A DNA stretch of 64,000 bases from Candidatus Chlorohelix allophototropha (GTDB lineage: Bacteria > Chloroflexota > Chloroflexia > Chloroheliales > Chloroheliaceae): NCBI RefSeq assembly GCF_030389965.1, contig NZ_CP128400.1, positions 1,674,001 through 1,738,000 on the forward strand. The letters are read 5' to 3'. A program made the position numbers and the translations under genes. Position 1 is the stretch's first letter. Each line of letters starts with the position of its first letter. A model generated the notes under the pieces. That model had not been told where the DNA came from. It did no database searches and saw only the letters and a list, made by a program, of their open reading frames with translations. Shown one piece after another: positions 8,480 through 17,431 of the stretch.

Positions 8480-9616
8480 TTAGCTCTGGTCGTCAAGGAA
8501 GGCGCGCAGGACTTTGCCGATACGGGGGTGGCGCAACTTGCGCAATACTTTCGCCTCAATCTGGCGAATTCGTTCGCGAGTAATACCAAACTCACGGGCG
8601 ACCTCTTCAAGGGTGCGTGGTCTGCCACCCTCGTCCAGTCCGTAGCGCAATTTAATAATTTGCTGTTCGCGAGGGGTAAGTTTTTCCAGCGCTTCTTGCA
8701 CTGCTGCCTTCATCGCTTCTACGCCAGCCTGTGCAACTGGATCCATGCTGTTAGGGTCTTCGATAAAATCTCCCAGAGAAGTGCCTTCGCCCTCATCGCC
8801 CACCGGTGTTTCCAATGAGACAGCTTCCTGACTGGCAGCCAATAGCCTCTCAAGCCTTACCAGCGGCATTTCAAGGTCTTTTGCCAGTTCTTCAAGGCTC
8901 GGTTCACGGTTCAGGCGAGAAACGAGATCACGTCGCACCCTTTGTACTCTGGCGAGTTGTTCATTTAGGTGAGCCGGTAAGCGAATTAGCCGTCCTTGAT
9001 CGGCTATGGCACGTGTTACCGATTGGCGAATCCACCAAGTGGCATAAGTAGAGAATTTATATCCTAGCTTATAATCATATTTGTCGATGGCGCGCATCAA
9101 TCCGATGTTGCCTTCTTGTATAAGGTCAAGTAAGGTTAAGCCGCCTGCACGGTTACTATACTTGCGTGCAATACTAACCACCAAGCGCAAGTTTGCTTCC
9201 ATTAGGTGGTTACGGGCTTCCTCACGAGTACGCTCATCGCCCTCCGCCAAACGTTTAGCCAGTTCAATTTCTTGTTCGTAGGTGAGTAAAGCTACCCTGC
9301 CTATTTCGCGGAGGTAGCTGGCTACACTATCGTCACTGTAATAATCATGATCATGATCATAGGCAACAGAATGTCGAACAACTGGAGTAGCTACGTTATC
9401 GACAGGAGTAAGACTTTCTCCTAGAGCGTCTTTCTCAAGTTCCTCAACTTCTGCCAGCATAGCGCCGGTAGGCTCGTCAAGCGAGCCTTCAAGTTCGTCT
9501 GTTTCTTCGGTTTCTTCTGATGAGTTCCCGTTTAGCAATGTTTCCTCGCCGAGATGTACGGCCTGAGCTTTACTATTTATGTAACTGCTGGTATTTGATG
9601 CCTTTTGTCCCATCAT
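8480..9616 (-). CDS. sigA: Primary RNA polymerase sigma factor (RpoD/SigA)
   Basis: About 378 residues. An acidic, poorly conserved N-terminus of about 95 residues is followed by region 1.2 ([19 protein letters not shown]). Region 2 contains [19 protein letters not shown] and the -10 reading and melting segment [19 protein letters not shown]. Region 3 follows, then region 4 with the helix-turn-helix [20 protein letters not shown]. These are hallmarks of a group 1 or group 2 sigma. I place the start at the ATG pair at 9616/9613, because GAGGAA lies directly before it; a frame seven codons longer has no ribosome site. Linkage to obgE suits a housekeeping factor. A group 2 paralogue cannot be fully excluded. 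Confidence 0.95.
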   Translation of the reverse strand: MMGQKASNTSSYINSKAQAVHLGEETLLNGNSSEETEETDELEGSLDEPTGAMLAEVEELEKDALGESLTPVDNVATPVVRHSVAYDHDHDYYSDDSVASYLREIGRVALLTYEQEIELAKRLAEGDERTREEARNHLMEANLRLVVSIARKYSNRAGGLTLLDLIQEGNIGLMRAIDKYDYKLGYKFSTYATWWIRQSVTRAIADQGRLIRLPAHLNEQLARVQRVRRDLVSRLNREPSLEELAKDLEMPLVRLERLLAASQEAVSLETPVGDEGEGTSLGDFIEDPNSMDPVAQAGVEAMKAAVQEALEKLTPREQQIIKLRYGLDEGGRPRTLEEVAREFGITRERIRQIEAKVLRKLRHPRIGKVLRAFLDDQS

Positions 9617-9780
9617 ATTTCCTCGATAATGGCACAAGACCCCTCATACATACATTCTGGGTGACAAATCACCATTTTCCCTAGCTACTAATTATATTAC
9701 TTTTACTCTTTTTTTGCTGATGGTTGTTCATTTTTGAGTATTCTAACACATCACGCAATAAATCTCATCTTAGATTGGAG

Positions 9781-10599
9781 CTAGTGTGCTGTAATTGCGG
9801 CATAAGCAATTTTTACAATTACGCTGGCTGAACCGCTATTATCACCTAAAAAAAGAAAATTCGATTGATTGTAAGGGAATCCAAAATTGCTATAATCTCG
9901 CAATTTATTGGTGAGCAGAACTTTGCTGTCGGTTGAAAGCGTATAGGTAGCGCCTTTAATTGTAAGCTCATAGCTGGTCAGCGCAGCCGTAGTATTGAAA
10001 TCCACGCTTTCCCCATGGGTGAATAATGTTCCATTGTTAGTACTTGGCTGTGCTGGTCCGTCATTTTGTGCCCAAATCTGGTTTGTCCAAAAGGCAAGTT
10101 CAATTCCTTTTTTATCTTTGCTTAATAGCGAAACGCTGAAACCTGCCCGGTCGGATATTCCATCTTTGTTACGGTCGCCATATTTGTGTTCTTCTCTAAC
10201 AATCTGAATTTTGAAACTTAGGGTAAAGCCTTTTTCTTGGTAGAGAATCGGCATCAGATTGGGTTTGGCAAAATATCCGGTGAGGTCGTTAGCTGATTGT
10301 TGAGTATCAAGGGTTGTAACACCAGCTTTATAAGACTGAGTTGAACTAGAACCTACCATCGGCATAATCAACATCTTAAAACCTTGTGTATCAGGAGTCC
10401 CCTTATCAAGCGCACCATCGTAGAGTACCACCAAATCGCTTTGGGGAATTGGGGTAGCTGTTATTGAAGCTGTAGAGATTAAGGGAGTGGGAGTATCCGG
10501 TTTTAATGTTGGCGTGGGAGTCGGCATCTCGTTACAGGCAGCCAGAAAAATAGCCACCAATAAGGTTAAAATCACAACTTTACTTCTGGATGCCCTCAT
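9781..10599 (-). CDS. Secreted lipoprotein with a lectin-like (choice-of-anchor-type) domain
   Basis: 272 residues. A signal peptide with hydrophobic core VVILTLLVAIFLAAC ends in a lipobox (LAAC), so the mature protein should be lipid-anchored at Cys22 outside the membrane. A Thr/Pro-rich linker (PTPTPTLKPDTPTP) follows. The rest is a beta-rich domain that looks like a concanavalin/LamG-type jelly roll. It contains GDRNKDGISDRAGFS, a Ca-binding-like Asp/Asn loop, and ELAFWTNQIWAQNDGP, which resembles small extracellular choice-of-anchor domains. No catalytic residues are evident. A role in binding surface glycans is possible but inferred. It is a single gene between the sigA promoter region and the lysX terminator. 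Confidence 0.6.
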   Translation of the reverse strand: MRASRSKVVILTLLVAIFLAACNEMPTPTPTLKPDTPTPLISTASITATPIPQSDLVVLYDGALDKGTPDTQGFKMLIMPMVGSSSTQSYKAGVTTLDTQQSANDLTGYFAKPNLMPILYQEKGFTLSFKIQIVREEHKYGDRNKDGISDRAGFSVSLLSKDKKGIELAFWTNQIWAQNDGPAQPSTNNGTLFTHGESVDFNTTAALTSYELTIKGATYTLSTDSKVLLTNKLRDYSNFGFPYNQSNFLFLGDNSGSASVIVKIAYAAITAH

Positions 10600-10660
10600 T
10601 ATAAATCTTTACGAAATACTACATTACTTCTTTTCAAGCAAAAGCGCATTTTTACAGATT

Positions 10661-10695
10661 GTCCGAACACCAGAATATAACTCCGGTGTTCGGAC
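10661..10695 (-). terminator. Strong hairpin downstream of lysX
   Basis: A perfect 11-bp inverted repeat (GTCCGAACACC / GGTGTTCGGAC) with a 13-base loop starts 8 bases after the lysX stop. The minus strand continues into a mixed A/T stretch, not a clean T run. It is most likely the end of the homocitrate synthase-lysX transcript; an operator role is less likely. Confidence 0.65.
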
Positions 10696-10702
10696 GCAAT
10701 GC

Positions 10703-11551
10703 TTATATCTGTGCGAGGGCATACTGAATGATGAGCGGTGCAAGTTCTTTTGCTAAACCTAGCGAACTGAACTCGATAGTATAATCAACCTCGATTGCTT
10801 TGAGGCTATCACCATCTTCAATCAGGTCAACCGCCAATACGCCACCACCAACCGCCTTGGCAGCCGCAAGCGCTACTTCCACTATTTGTGGCGTGAGCGG
10901 GCAATCAATTACGGTCAAATTTTTGTCACCACTGCTGGTAGCGCGGTTGGCAATCATATAAATTGCTTTGACGACTTGATTGCCAATGACAAAAGCGCGA
11001 ATATCTCTTCCGGGGCGATTCTGGAGATATTCCTGTAAATAGTAAATGGCATGGTCGTACTGTCCAAGCTGATCTTTGTATTCCAGCACAGCTTTAGCAG
11101 CATCATAATCGTTCAGCCGCGCCACCAATGAGCCTTTATCCCCGGTGATGGGCTTAAGCATAACCGGGAAGCTTAACTCATTAATGCTGGTCATTGCGCT
11201 TTCTAGGTTAAAAGATATTTGGGTGCGCGGAGTAGGCACATTATTTTCCACAAAAGCAATAGTAGTGAGCAATTTGTCGCCACAGGTTCGCGCTACCTCA
11301 TAGCTATTAACCGTTTTGATTCCGGCTCTTTCAAGCAGTATAAGGCTGTATAATGCTACAAAGTGGTCGATGGTGCGTTCAATAACCACTTCGGCATCGC
11401 CCGGTACAATAACCTTACCTTCTTGCATATCAAATACTATTTCGGAAGTATTTATTAGGATCGGCTCAACTCCGAGTTTGCGCGCCGCCTCAATCAGAGC
11501 GTTTTCGTCTTCGCGCAGTTCCGTGTAGAGAATGCCAAGCTTTTTCCCCAT
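10703..11551 (-). CDS. lysX: LysX/RimK-type ATP-grasp ligase (alpha-aminoadipate-LysW ligase)
   Basis: 282 residues, the usual length of LysX. An N-terminal RimK-like domain (KLGILYTELREDENALIEAARK) precedes an ATP-grasp fold with MLKPITGDKGSLVARL, an ATP-binding lysine region YYLQEYLQNRPGRDIRAFVIG, and a metal-binding acidic end (AIEVDYTIEF). LysX joins the alpha-amino group of 2-aminoadipate to the carrier protein LysW in the AAA lysine pathway; the related ArgX acts on glutamate. The homocitrate synthase gene lies directly upstream with one base between stop and start, so the two are translationally coupled. That pairing argues for lysine synthesis through 2-aminoadipate. No lysW, lysZ or lysY is seen in this window. 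Confidence 0.85.
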   Translation of the reverse strand: MGKKLGILYTELREDENALIEAARKLGVEPILINTSEIVFDMQEGKVIVPGDAEVVIERTIDHFVALYSLILLERAGIKTVNSYEVARTCGDKLLTTIAFVENNVPTPRTQISFNLESAMTSINELSFPVMLKPITGDKGSLVARLNDYDAAKAVLEYKDQLGQYDHAIYYLQEYLQNRPGRDIRAFVIGNQVVKAIYMIANRATSSGDKNLTVIDCPLTPQIVEVALAAAKAVGGGVLAVDLIEDGDSLKAIEVDYTIEFSSLGLAKELAPLIIQYALAQI

Positions 11552-11552
11552 A

Positions 11553-12764
11553 TTAGTCTTCCTTCCCGGCGCTAGACGGTTTATGACTCTTAATAATCAG
11601 GTCAACGTTTTCCAATGAAATAGGCTCAAGCCCTGCCGCGTGCCGCACTTTTTCAGTGATGATAGCAATGTCGGCATCTTCCAGTTCCAGTTCTAATTCA
11701 CGGACACGGGCGGCGATAGCATGTTTACCGGTAATGCGGCTGGCAATATCGAGGGTACGGCGGATACCGAAATCTTCGGGTCGCAGCACTTCGTAAGCCT
11801 GACTGTCCTGCAAAATCGCTTTAGTGTGGATTCCGGCTTTATGAGTAAAAGCATTCGGGGCAGTGATCGGCATATCATGCGGAATAGGTACGCCCAGTAT
11901 GGTCGCTACCATTTTATCCAACTTGGGCAATTCCACCAGATTATATTGCTTGACCAATTCCCGATCGAGTGAATAGAGACGCGATACCAATCCGCTCAAG
12001 GAGCAGATACCGTTGCGTTCGCCTATACCCATAACCGTAACGTTGATACAGTGTGCGCCGGCTTCCATCGCCGCAAGGGCGTTTGCCACCCCACACCCGG
12101 TATCGTTATGCCCGTGAAACTCAACTTTGAATCGGAAGCGTTTGGTAAATTCCAATATGCGGTCGTACACTTCAAACGGGGTTGCCCCTCCCACAGTATC
12201 CGGGAAATCCACCTGATCTACGCCAGCTTCATCCAGCGCAGCGCAAATGTAAAGAAGGTCTTTGAGGTCGGTGCGGAAGGCATCTTCTGCGCCAAAGCGC
12301 GCGAAACGCCCCTTACTATGTACATACTCTACCATATTACAGGCGAGTTTTGAAACTTCCTCAACACTTTTGCCGTGGCTGGCTTTCTGAAGGAACTTAC
12401 TGGTACCCATGAAAAGGTTGATACCATAAGCGCCGGTTTCGAGCGCCATATCCACATCTTCCTGATTGACGCGACAATGCACCAGCACCTTGCTGTTCGA
12501 ATTTCTCTTTTTAAGCTGGCTTACCATAGTAGTAAGCTCTTCTAATGCATTCGGATAACTGACGGGCGAACCTACTTCAATGTAGTCAACACCAAACCGC
12601 GCCAATGCGGTGGCAATTTCGATTTTCTGTGGGAAAGAAAAATGGGCGCGGCTGAATTGCTCGCCCTCGCGTAACGTGGTATCTAGAATCTCCACGCTTT
12701 TGATATTCGTGCGGCGCGGGGTTATGCCGTTCGCCGCCGCGTTTTGTGGTTCGGTGTCCTCCAT
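11553..12764 (-). CDS. Homocitrate synthase
   Basis: About 403 residues of the DRE-TIM metallolyase family. The N-terminal barrel has DTTLREGEQFS (metal-binding Asp and catalytic Arg), the helix IEVGSPVSYP, the metal-binding FHGHNDTGCG, and GIGERNG. The overall pattern, including GTSKFLQKASHG and FTHKAGIHTKAIL, follows the Thermus-type homocitrate synthase more closely than isopropylmalate or citramalate synthase. The reaction is acetyl-CoA plus 2-oxoglutarate to homocitrate, the first step of the AAA lysine pathway. The ATG at 12764 has GAGGAG just upstream; a TTG four codons earlier overlaps that site and is unlikely. It lacks the long LeuA allosteric domain. It heads an operon with lysX. 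Confidence 0.88.
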   Translation of the reverse strand: MEDTEPQNAAANGITPRRTNIKSVEILDTTLREGEQFSRAHFSFPQKIEIATALARFGVDYIEVGSPVSYPNALEELTTMVSQLKKRNSNSKVLVHCRVNQEDVDMALETGAYGINLFMGTSKFLQKASHGKSVEEVSKLACNMVEYVHSKGRFARFGAEDAFRTDLKDLLYICAALDEAGVDQVDFPDTVGGATPFEVYDRILEFTKRFRFKVEFHGHNDTGCGVANALAAMEAGAHCINVTVMGIGERNGICSLSGLVSRLYSLDRELVKQYNLVELPKLDKMVATILGVPIPHDMPITAPNAFTHKAGIHTKAILQDSQAYEVLRPEDFGIRRTLDIASRITGKHAIAARVRELELELEDADIAIITEKVRHAAGLEPISLENVDLIIKSHKPSSAGKED

Positions 12765-12867
12765 GATACTCCTCAAAATAGGCGTTTTTCTGATAAAGTG
12801 GGCAAAAGCCTTGGGTGGCTAGAATACACTAATCCCCGCCGAGTCGCAACAGTAAGGGTAATGTAAT

Positions 12868-13012
12868 CAGGGCAGTTGCAAGGTCGGAAGGGGGTACAGG
12901 TGGAACGCCTGTCGGGGTCGCAAGCGGTGTCCCCTTGAACTCACTCATTCTCCTCCTCCTCCGGTCAGTGCAGCAGGTTACTACCTTAAAAAGGGTTCTT
13001 GCAACAGCCCTG
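12868..13012. mobile_element. Non-autonomous element (MITE-like), copy A
   Basis: 145 bp without coding capacity. The left end is CAGGGCAGTTGCAAG, and the right end read in reverse is CAGGGCTGTTGCAAG, so 14 of 15 bases match. The element is flanked by identical 10-bp direct repeats (GTAATGTAAT at 12858-12867 and 13013-13022), the footprint of an insertion. The interior aligns along its length with the element at 45031. A further half-end (GGGTTGTTGCAAAAA) follows at about 13028-13042. Confidence 0.85.
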
Positions 13013-13102
13013 GTAATGTAATGTACAAGGGTTGTTGCAAAAAAGAAATTGCGCCCTATAAAACGGTTCTCATAGGGGTTAGGGCTTGAGGTGATTGCGG
13101 AA

Positions 13103-13122
13103 GGGCGCATGGGGATGCGCCC
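13103..13122. repeat. REP-like palindrome
   Basis: GGGCGCAT / ATGCGCCC with a 4-base loop, followed by CTCGTT. A closely similar palindrome followed by GCGTT lies at 37496-37515, so it is a dispersed intergenic repeat. It sits 37 bases after the ABC permease stop and could also act as a transcript end. Confidence 0.6.
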
Positions 13123-13158
13123 TCGTTAGATAGGTTTAATTATCGGAGTACTGTTCTC

Positions 13159-14817
13159 TTAATTGAGAATATCCCTTTTCCAGAAACGGAAGGTTGCAAT
13201 AGCTACAAATCCGACACAAATAGCCAGTAGCAAGCTTTGCACCGTCCAATCAATTCCGGTAATAATCGGTCGTCCGTATTGGCGGAAGATGGACAATTGC
13301 ACCACCCAATTAGGCAATTTGAAAAGATCAGATAGTAAATCGGCTAGGAAGCTCAGCAGGATCAGACCGCTCAAAATTCCAACCGCTACCACCGCTTTGA
13401 AAGCTGACAGCAAGTAGCCTGCCCCCGCTACCACTGCGCAAATTACCCATAAGCCGAAGAAAGCGCCTGCCGCTTTGCCAAAATCTACCGGAACATTGCT
13501 CACCAACGCAACAACCCAGAAAATTACCGCTTGTATCAATACATAGATGGTTGAGGCTACCAGCGTTGCCCCGAATCGCTCTAGCAGCAGGCGCGGACGC
13601 GATTCCGGTGTACTTAGCAACAACTCCAGATGCCCATCGTTTTCCTCGCCCGACCAGAGTGCAACTTGTGTGATGGCATAAATCGCTGCCAGCACCGAAA
13701 GTATCAGGAAAAGCGATATTGCCAAAATTCCTTCATTAGTTAGCTCAACGTTAAAACCAATATTCTGAAGTAAATCCGAATTTTTAAGAAGGTCGGCAAA
13801 TATCTGACGATAGGTGTCGGTAGCAGGTACAATCAACAAGATGTAAGCGGTTATCGACAAACCCCAAATTATTGTGCCCGGCAGCAATTCCCCCAGCATA
13901 AAGGTAAAATTATTGCGCAACCAAGGTGAACCAGTGGTAGTGGTGTTCTGATATCTTTCTGACTTAACCGCAGCCCGGTTTTTGAAAAGCTCAAAATATG
14001 CGCCGTGATCTCGCTTGATATAGGTTAACACTGCCGGAACGAGTATCACAAGGTTTAGCCCTATCAATACCGCTAAAGATACCGCGCTTGTGCCCACGCT
14101 TCGCGCCAGCGGCTTGCTCTCATCATAATAATAGAAGGGTGAAATGTATTTTAACCATTCAAAGTTGGGTAACTGGTAAGCGATGTTTTTTATGAAGTAG
14201 GTGAATGCCATGATACCGATTACCCAGCTTGAGGCAGCTTTGCGGGACATAAAATTACCCAACAGCAACCCAAGTGTCCCGAATAGCATAGCGGTTATTC
14301 CCACGTTGAGTGCGGTCAGCATTGCAGTAGCAGCGGTAACCCCTGAGTTCGTCAGAGATGCGCCACCCGCTAACATCCCGAAGCCCCATATCGCTACGAT
14401 AATAAACAGCGATACCAGCATACCGCACCACTTCTGGAGTATGACCGAGATGCGCTTTTTAGGGGTAGAGAGCAACACATCTAAAGAACCACGTTCCTCT
14501 TCGCCTCGGATAATAATTGTGCCCATCAGCAGCATAAAGAAACCCAGTAGCAGCGGAACCATGTAGAGGTATTTAGAATGGGCATAGCCACCTGCGGTAT
14601 CTATATCTACGGCTTTGCCTGAGAAAATCATGAGAGAATTGAAGGCTTTGTAACCTTCATCTATCAATTTAGCTTTGTTAGGTCCTTCCGGGAACACGCT
14701 GTCATAAGCCTTTATCACGCCGAGCATTAGCAACCCACCGAGTATGCCCCAAATCAGGATTGCTCGAATATTATCTCGGATAGTTTTCAGGAAAATATTT
14801 CGTAACATCTTTCCCAC
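13159..14817 (-). CDS. ABC-2-type exporter permease (polyketide-antibiotic-exporter-like)
   Basis: 552 residues with about twelve hydrophobic segments in two similar halves, each with a long extracytoplasmic part. Both halves carry the ABC-2 cytoplasmic coupling pattern: RGEEERGSLDVLLSTPKKR near residue 104 and SGEENDGHLELLLSTPESR in the second half. This marks an internal duplication, as in the family often named putative exporters of polyketide antibiotics. It forms the membrane part of an ABC exporter with the ATPase encoded 3 bases upstream. Substrate is not readable; such systems often export peptides, lipids or drugs. It is the last gene of a three-gene operon under a GbsR-type regulator. 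Confidence 0.85.
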   Translation of the reverse strand: MGKMLRNIFLKTIRDNIRAILIWGILGGLLMLGVIKAYDSVFPEGPNKAKLIDEGYKAFNSLMIFSGKAVDIDTAGGYAHSKYLYMVPLLLGFFMLLMGTIIIRGEEERGSLDVLLSTPKKRISVILQKWCGMLVSLFIIVAIWGFGMLAGGASLTNSGVTAATAMLTALNVGITAMLFGTLGLLLGNFMSRKAASSWVIGIMAFTYFIKNIAYQLPNFEWLKYISPFYYYDESKPLARSVGTSAVSLAVLIGLNLVILVPAVLTYIKRDHGAYFELFKNRAAVKSERYQNTTTTGSPWLRNNFTFMLGELLPGTIIWGLSITAYILLIVPATDTYRQIFADLLKNSDLLQNIGFNVELTNEGILAISLFLILSVLAAIYAITQVALWSGEENDGHLELLLSTPESRPRLLLERFGATLVASTIYVLIQAVIFWVVALVSNVPVDFGKAAGAFFGLWVICAVVAGAGYLLSAFKAVVAVGILSGLILLSFLADLLSDLFKLPNWVVQLSIFRQYGRPIITGIDWTVQSLLLAICVGFVAIATFRFWKRDILN

Positions 14818-14820
14818 CTC

Positions 14821-15786
14821 CTATTTCTGCTCGCGATAATATTCGAGGAAGGATTCTTCTAGCGAAGGCTCACGACTGACAAAGTTTACTACGGTATAGC
14901 CCGACACCACCTTTAAAATTTTGTCCAAGGATTCGGGGCGTACCACACAACGTACAGTCTGACGATGGTCGTTGGGCGCTACCTCAAAATGGCTCACGCC
15001 CGGTATCGCGCTCAATTCTTCAAGCGGCACTTGCCCGTTAAAGGTGATTTCAAGGCTATGGGATTTGATATCGGTCAGTTCGCTGATCATCCCTATTTTT
15101 ACCAACTTGCCCTCGCGAATGATGGCTACCCGATCACAGACTTTTTCCACCTCGCTCATAATGTGGGAACTGAAGAAGATGGTAGAGCCGTTCGCTTTTG
15201 CCTCTTGGATGAGCTTGTAAAATTCTTGCTGATTGAGCGGGTCAAGCCCGCTGGTGGGTTCGTCCAACACTAGCAACCGGGGTTTGTGCATCAACGCTTG
15301 GATAACCCCTACTTTTTGTTTGTTGCCGCGCGAATATTGTTTGAACTTTTTACTCATATCGAGGTCAAGGCGTTGCGCCAGTTCTTGTACATATTTCCAA
15401 TCCACCCCACCGCGCAAATTGGCGAAATATTCGAGCGTCTTTGCGCCAGTAAGGTTGCTATACATTGTAAACTCGCCCGGCAAGTAGCCGATATGTTTGC
15501 GGATTTCTACCGTATCGTTTTGGCAATCCAGACCAAAGATGCTAGCTTTTCCGGTGGTAGGGTAAATAAGGTTCAAAAGTAAACGGATGGTGGTGGTTTT
15601 ACCCGCGCCGTTTGGTCCGAGAAAACCAAAAATTTCACCCTGATCAACCCTTAAATCGAGTTCGATGATGCCCCGGCTCGACCCGTAGTTTTTGGTCAAT
15701 TTGTTGGTTTCGAGGGCGTACTTGCTTTCCTTTATATTTATATCTACCCGACTCTCCGCCTTCTGTGCTGAAATACTATTTACCAT
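14821..15786 (-). CDS. ABC exporter ATP-binding protein
   Basis: 321 residues. A nucleotide-binding domain comes first, with Walker A GPNGAGKTT, Q-loop region YLPGEF, a variant signature YSRGNKQKVG, Walker B LLVLDEPTSGLD and H-loop SSH. A C-terminal extension of about 90 residues is typical of CcmA/NatA-type drug and antibiotic exporters. The signature SRGNKQ in place of LSGGQ is common in this subfamily. It powers the permease encoded next (3 bases between genes) and follows the regulator gene by about 18 bases. The start ATG at 15786 has AGAAGGG upstream. Confidence 0.92.
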   Translation of the reverse strand: MVNSISAQKAESRVDINIKESKYALETNKLTKNYGSSRGIIELDLRVDQGEIFGFLGPNGAGKTTTIRLLLNLIYPTTGKASIFGLDCQNDTVEIRKHIGYLPGEFTMYSNLTGAKTLEYFANLRGGVDWKYVQELAQRLDLDMSKKFKQYSRGNKQKVGVIQALMHKPRLLVLDEPTSGLDPLNQQEFYKLIQEAKANGSTIFFSSHIMSEVEKVCDRVAIIREGKLVKIGMISELTDIKSHSLEITFNGQVPLEELSAIPGVSHFEVAPNDHRQTVRCVVRPESLDKILKVVSGYTVVNFVSREPSLEESFLEYYREQK

Positions 15787-15804
15787 GTATTTATCCCTTC
15801 TATT

Positions 15805-16329
15805 TCACATTTCATTATTCTGATTTAAAGCAGCTTTATGCTTATGCCAAGCGTCTTCAAAGCCATTAAGCCACGCTTGCAAAAAGTTACTTAATTCTTC
15901 CATTTCGCGCAACCGCGCCTGAGCAGGGATATTGTCTACTGGAATGACTTTCAAGCCAGAGCGTGCTATCGCCTGAAGTCCCCTGACTTTTTCTCCAACC
16001 TCCATAAAGAGGTATTCCCACGTACCCGGCGCAATTTCAAAATATTCGCGTCTTTCGCCCTTTAAGCGGCGCGGCGCTGTCTGTACCATTTTGACGGTTT
16101 GTGCCATTTGCAGGTTGGTACTAACACTAGAGCGACTTATTTTCAAAGCTTCGGCAATCTCTTCTGCATTCAAAGCCTTTTCCGATGCCTGTAACAAACC
16201 TATGATGCGTCCTAATATCTTTAATCCTCCCCACCTTTCAAAGAAACTGCCCACTTCTTCGGCATAGCGTAGTATTGACTCATCATGTTGAGAGACTATG
16301 GGGTTATCCATCACCTTATCGCTGCTCAT
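15805..16329 (-). CDS. GbsR/MarR-type winged-helix transcriptional regulator
   Basis: 174 residues. A winged-helix DNA-binding domain spans about residues 35-100 (ILGRIIGLLQASEKALNAEE, IAEALKISRSSVSTNLQMAQ), and the wing contains RRLKGERREYFE. The C-terminal third is helical and probably dimerises. This fits the GbsR branch of MarR-like proteins, which often repress neighbouring transporter genes. I place the start at the ATG at 16329 because AAGGAGG lies 4 bases before it; the longer frame lacks a site. It is the first gene of the operon with the ABC exporter and most likely controls it, perhaps also itself. Confidence 0.85.
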   Translation of the reverse strand: MSSDKVMDNPIVSQHDESILRYAEEVGSFFERWGGLKILGRIIGLLQASEKALNAEEIAEALKISRSSVSTNLQMAQTVKMVQTAPRRLKGERREYFEIAPGTWEYLFMEVGEKVRGLQAIARSGLKVIPVDNIPAQARLREMEELSNFLQAWLNGFEDAWHKHKAALNQNNEM

Positions 16330-16898
16330 AAGCCTCCTTAGCCCGACTATTAACACAGAAAATGCTTCTTAAATTGTTATAACTCTTTTTGTAATTATTG
16401 TAAATACTGAAATTTCAAAATACTCCGAAAGTCTTACTCAAGCATGGTCGAAAGAAAGCGTTCAAGTACTGTCCTTTCTTCAATTAGGACATTACAAATC
16501 TGGGCAAGTTATGGCAACACTTCTTAACCCTTTGGTTTATCTAAACATCAAATCCGTGATAAAATGAGGTGAAATATTTAATTGATTGTTCGTTTTGGTA
16601 AATAGTTTGACCATTTTATCTCTACTTGTTTTAACCCCGAATTTCCGTAAGTATTATCCAGAGGCAAAAATTTGGAACAGTTTGAGGGGAATCCAGCGCA
16701 CCCGTTAACCTCAGAGAAAAATCCTGATAATTTACTAGGGGTAGGACTCTTTGGGCTGACAGAATTTAGCTGAGGCACGAAAAAGGTTCGCTAGTGGCAA
16801 CCGCTTTTTCTGGATTGCTGGAAAAGAAATGGACGGACACGAAAGTTTCAAATAATCTACGCTTAAATATCGGGAAATCTTCAGAAAAGGTATGTTAA
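16330..16898. other. Gene-free intergenic region
   Basis: About 570 bases between divergent genes. The short frames do not look coding. It must hold the promoter of the regulator-exporter operon and that of the NTF2-like gene. A small hairpin (TGTCCT / AGGACA, about 16467-16488) is the only structure I noticed. Confidence 0.4.
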
Positions 16899-17321
16899 AT
16901 GGATATAATAGAAAACGCCACCCGGTTATTAGCCGCTTTTGAAAACAAGGATTTGCAAACTATCTTGGCTGCCTTTGCGGAAGATGGTATTTTGATTGAC
17001 CCGCATTACCCTCAAGTGGAAATGAGGGGAAAAGCTGCCATTGAGCGCGGCATCAAATGGGGCTTGGGGAGTCTGGAAAAGCCCGGTTTCAAAATCCTTC
17101 GCCATTGGGTAAACGGAGAGAGCGCAACCTTTGAAGTAGCCACCCATCACATCATCCGAGGACCAATAAAAGCCAACTTTTCCCAAATCTTTGTGGTCGA
17201 ATCCCGTAATGGTCTAATTACGAGGTTACAATCCTACCCCAACTATGGTCCGCACGGTATCAGTTCCTTACCGGGCAAAGTAACCGCCTTGGTGTGGCGC
17301 TTGCAGGGTAAACTCAAATAA
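16899..17321 (+). CDS. NTF2-like/SnoaL-fold protein
   Basis: 140 residues of the NTF2-like fold: an N-terminal helix ENATRLLAAFENKDLQTILAA, then FAEDGILIDP, RGKAAIERGI, a beta sheet with ATFEVATHHII, and QIFVVESRNGLITRLQSYPN. These small alpha+beta barrels bind or convert hydrophobic ligands (SnoaL cyclases, ketosteroid isomerases), but most genomic members have no known substrate. I see acidic residues in the pocket but no definite catalytic set. It lies upstream of three stress-type small proteins on the same strand, with a gap of nearly 400 bases, so it is probably a separate transcript. Confidence 0.7.
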   Translation: MDIIENATRLLAAFENKDLQTILAAFAEDGILIDPHYPQVEMRGKAAIERGIKWGLGSLEKPGFKILRHWVNGESATFEVATHHIIRGPIKANFSQIFVVESRNGLITRLQSYPNYGPHGISSLPGKVTALVWRLQGKLK

Positions 17322-17363
17322 CTACTTATCTCATCTAACCCCTAAAACGAATGTTCTCTATAT

Positions 17364-17431
17364 GTGTGGTAACAAACAGACGACCTTGTTTATTTAGTTT
17401 ATCATGTTATCAAACAAGGTCTTACCCACAC
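17364..17431. repeat. Long imperfect inverted repeat
   Basis: Outer arms GTGTGG (17364-17369) and CCACAC (17426-17431), and inner arms GACCTTGTTT (17382-17391) and AAACAAGGTC (17412-17421), enclose a 20-base AT-rich loop. It lies 43 bases after the NTF2-like stop. It could be a transcript end or an RNA structure in the leader of the next gene. The gene-free stretch 17322-17716 holds nothing else I can support. Confidence 0.6.

Noticed and set aside
8405-8818. 137-codon plus-strand frame over the obgE/sigA junction
   Set aside because: It is antisense to two essential genes and has no ribosome site or recognisable product.
9320-9365. ATCATGATCATGATCAT repeat as an operator
   Set aside because: It lies inside sigA and encodes the [10 protein letters not shown] stretch of the acidic N-terminal region; codon repetition explains it.
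12829-13110. 93-codon minus-strand frame upstream of homocitrate synthase
   Set aside because: It runs across mobile element copy A and its target duplications; the product is Arg/Thr-rich with no resemblance to a protein.
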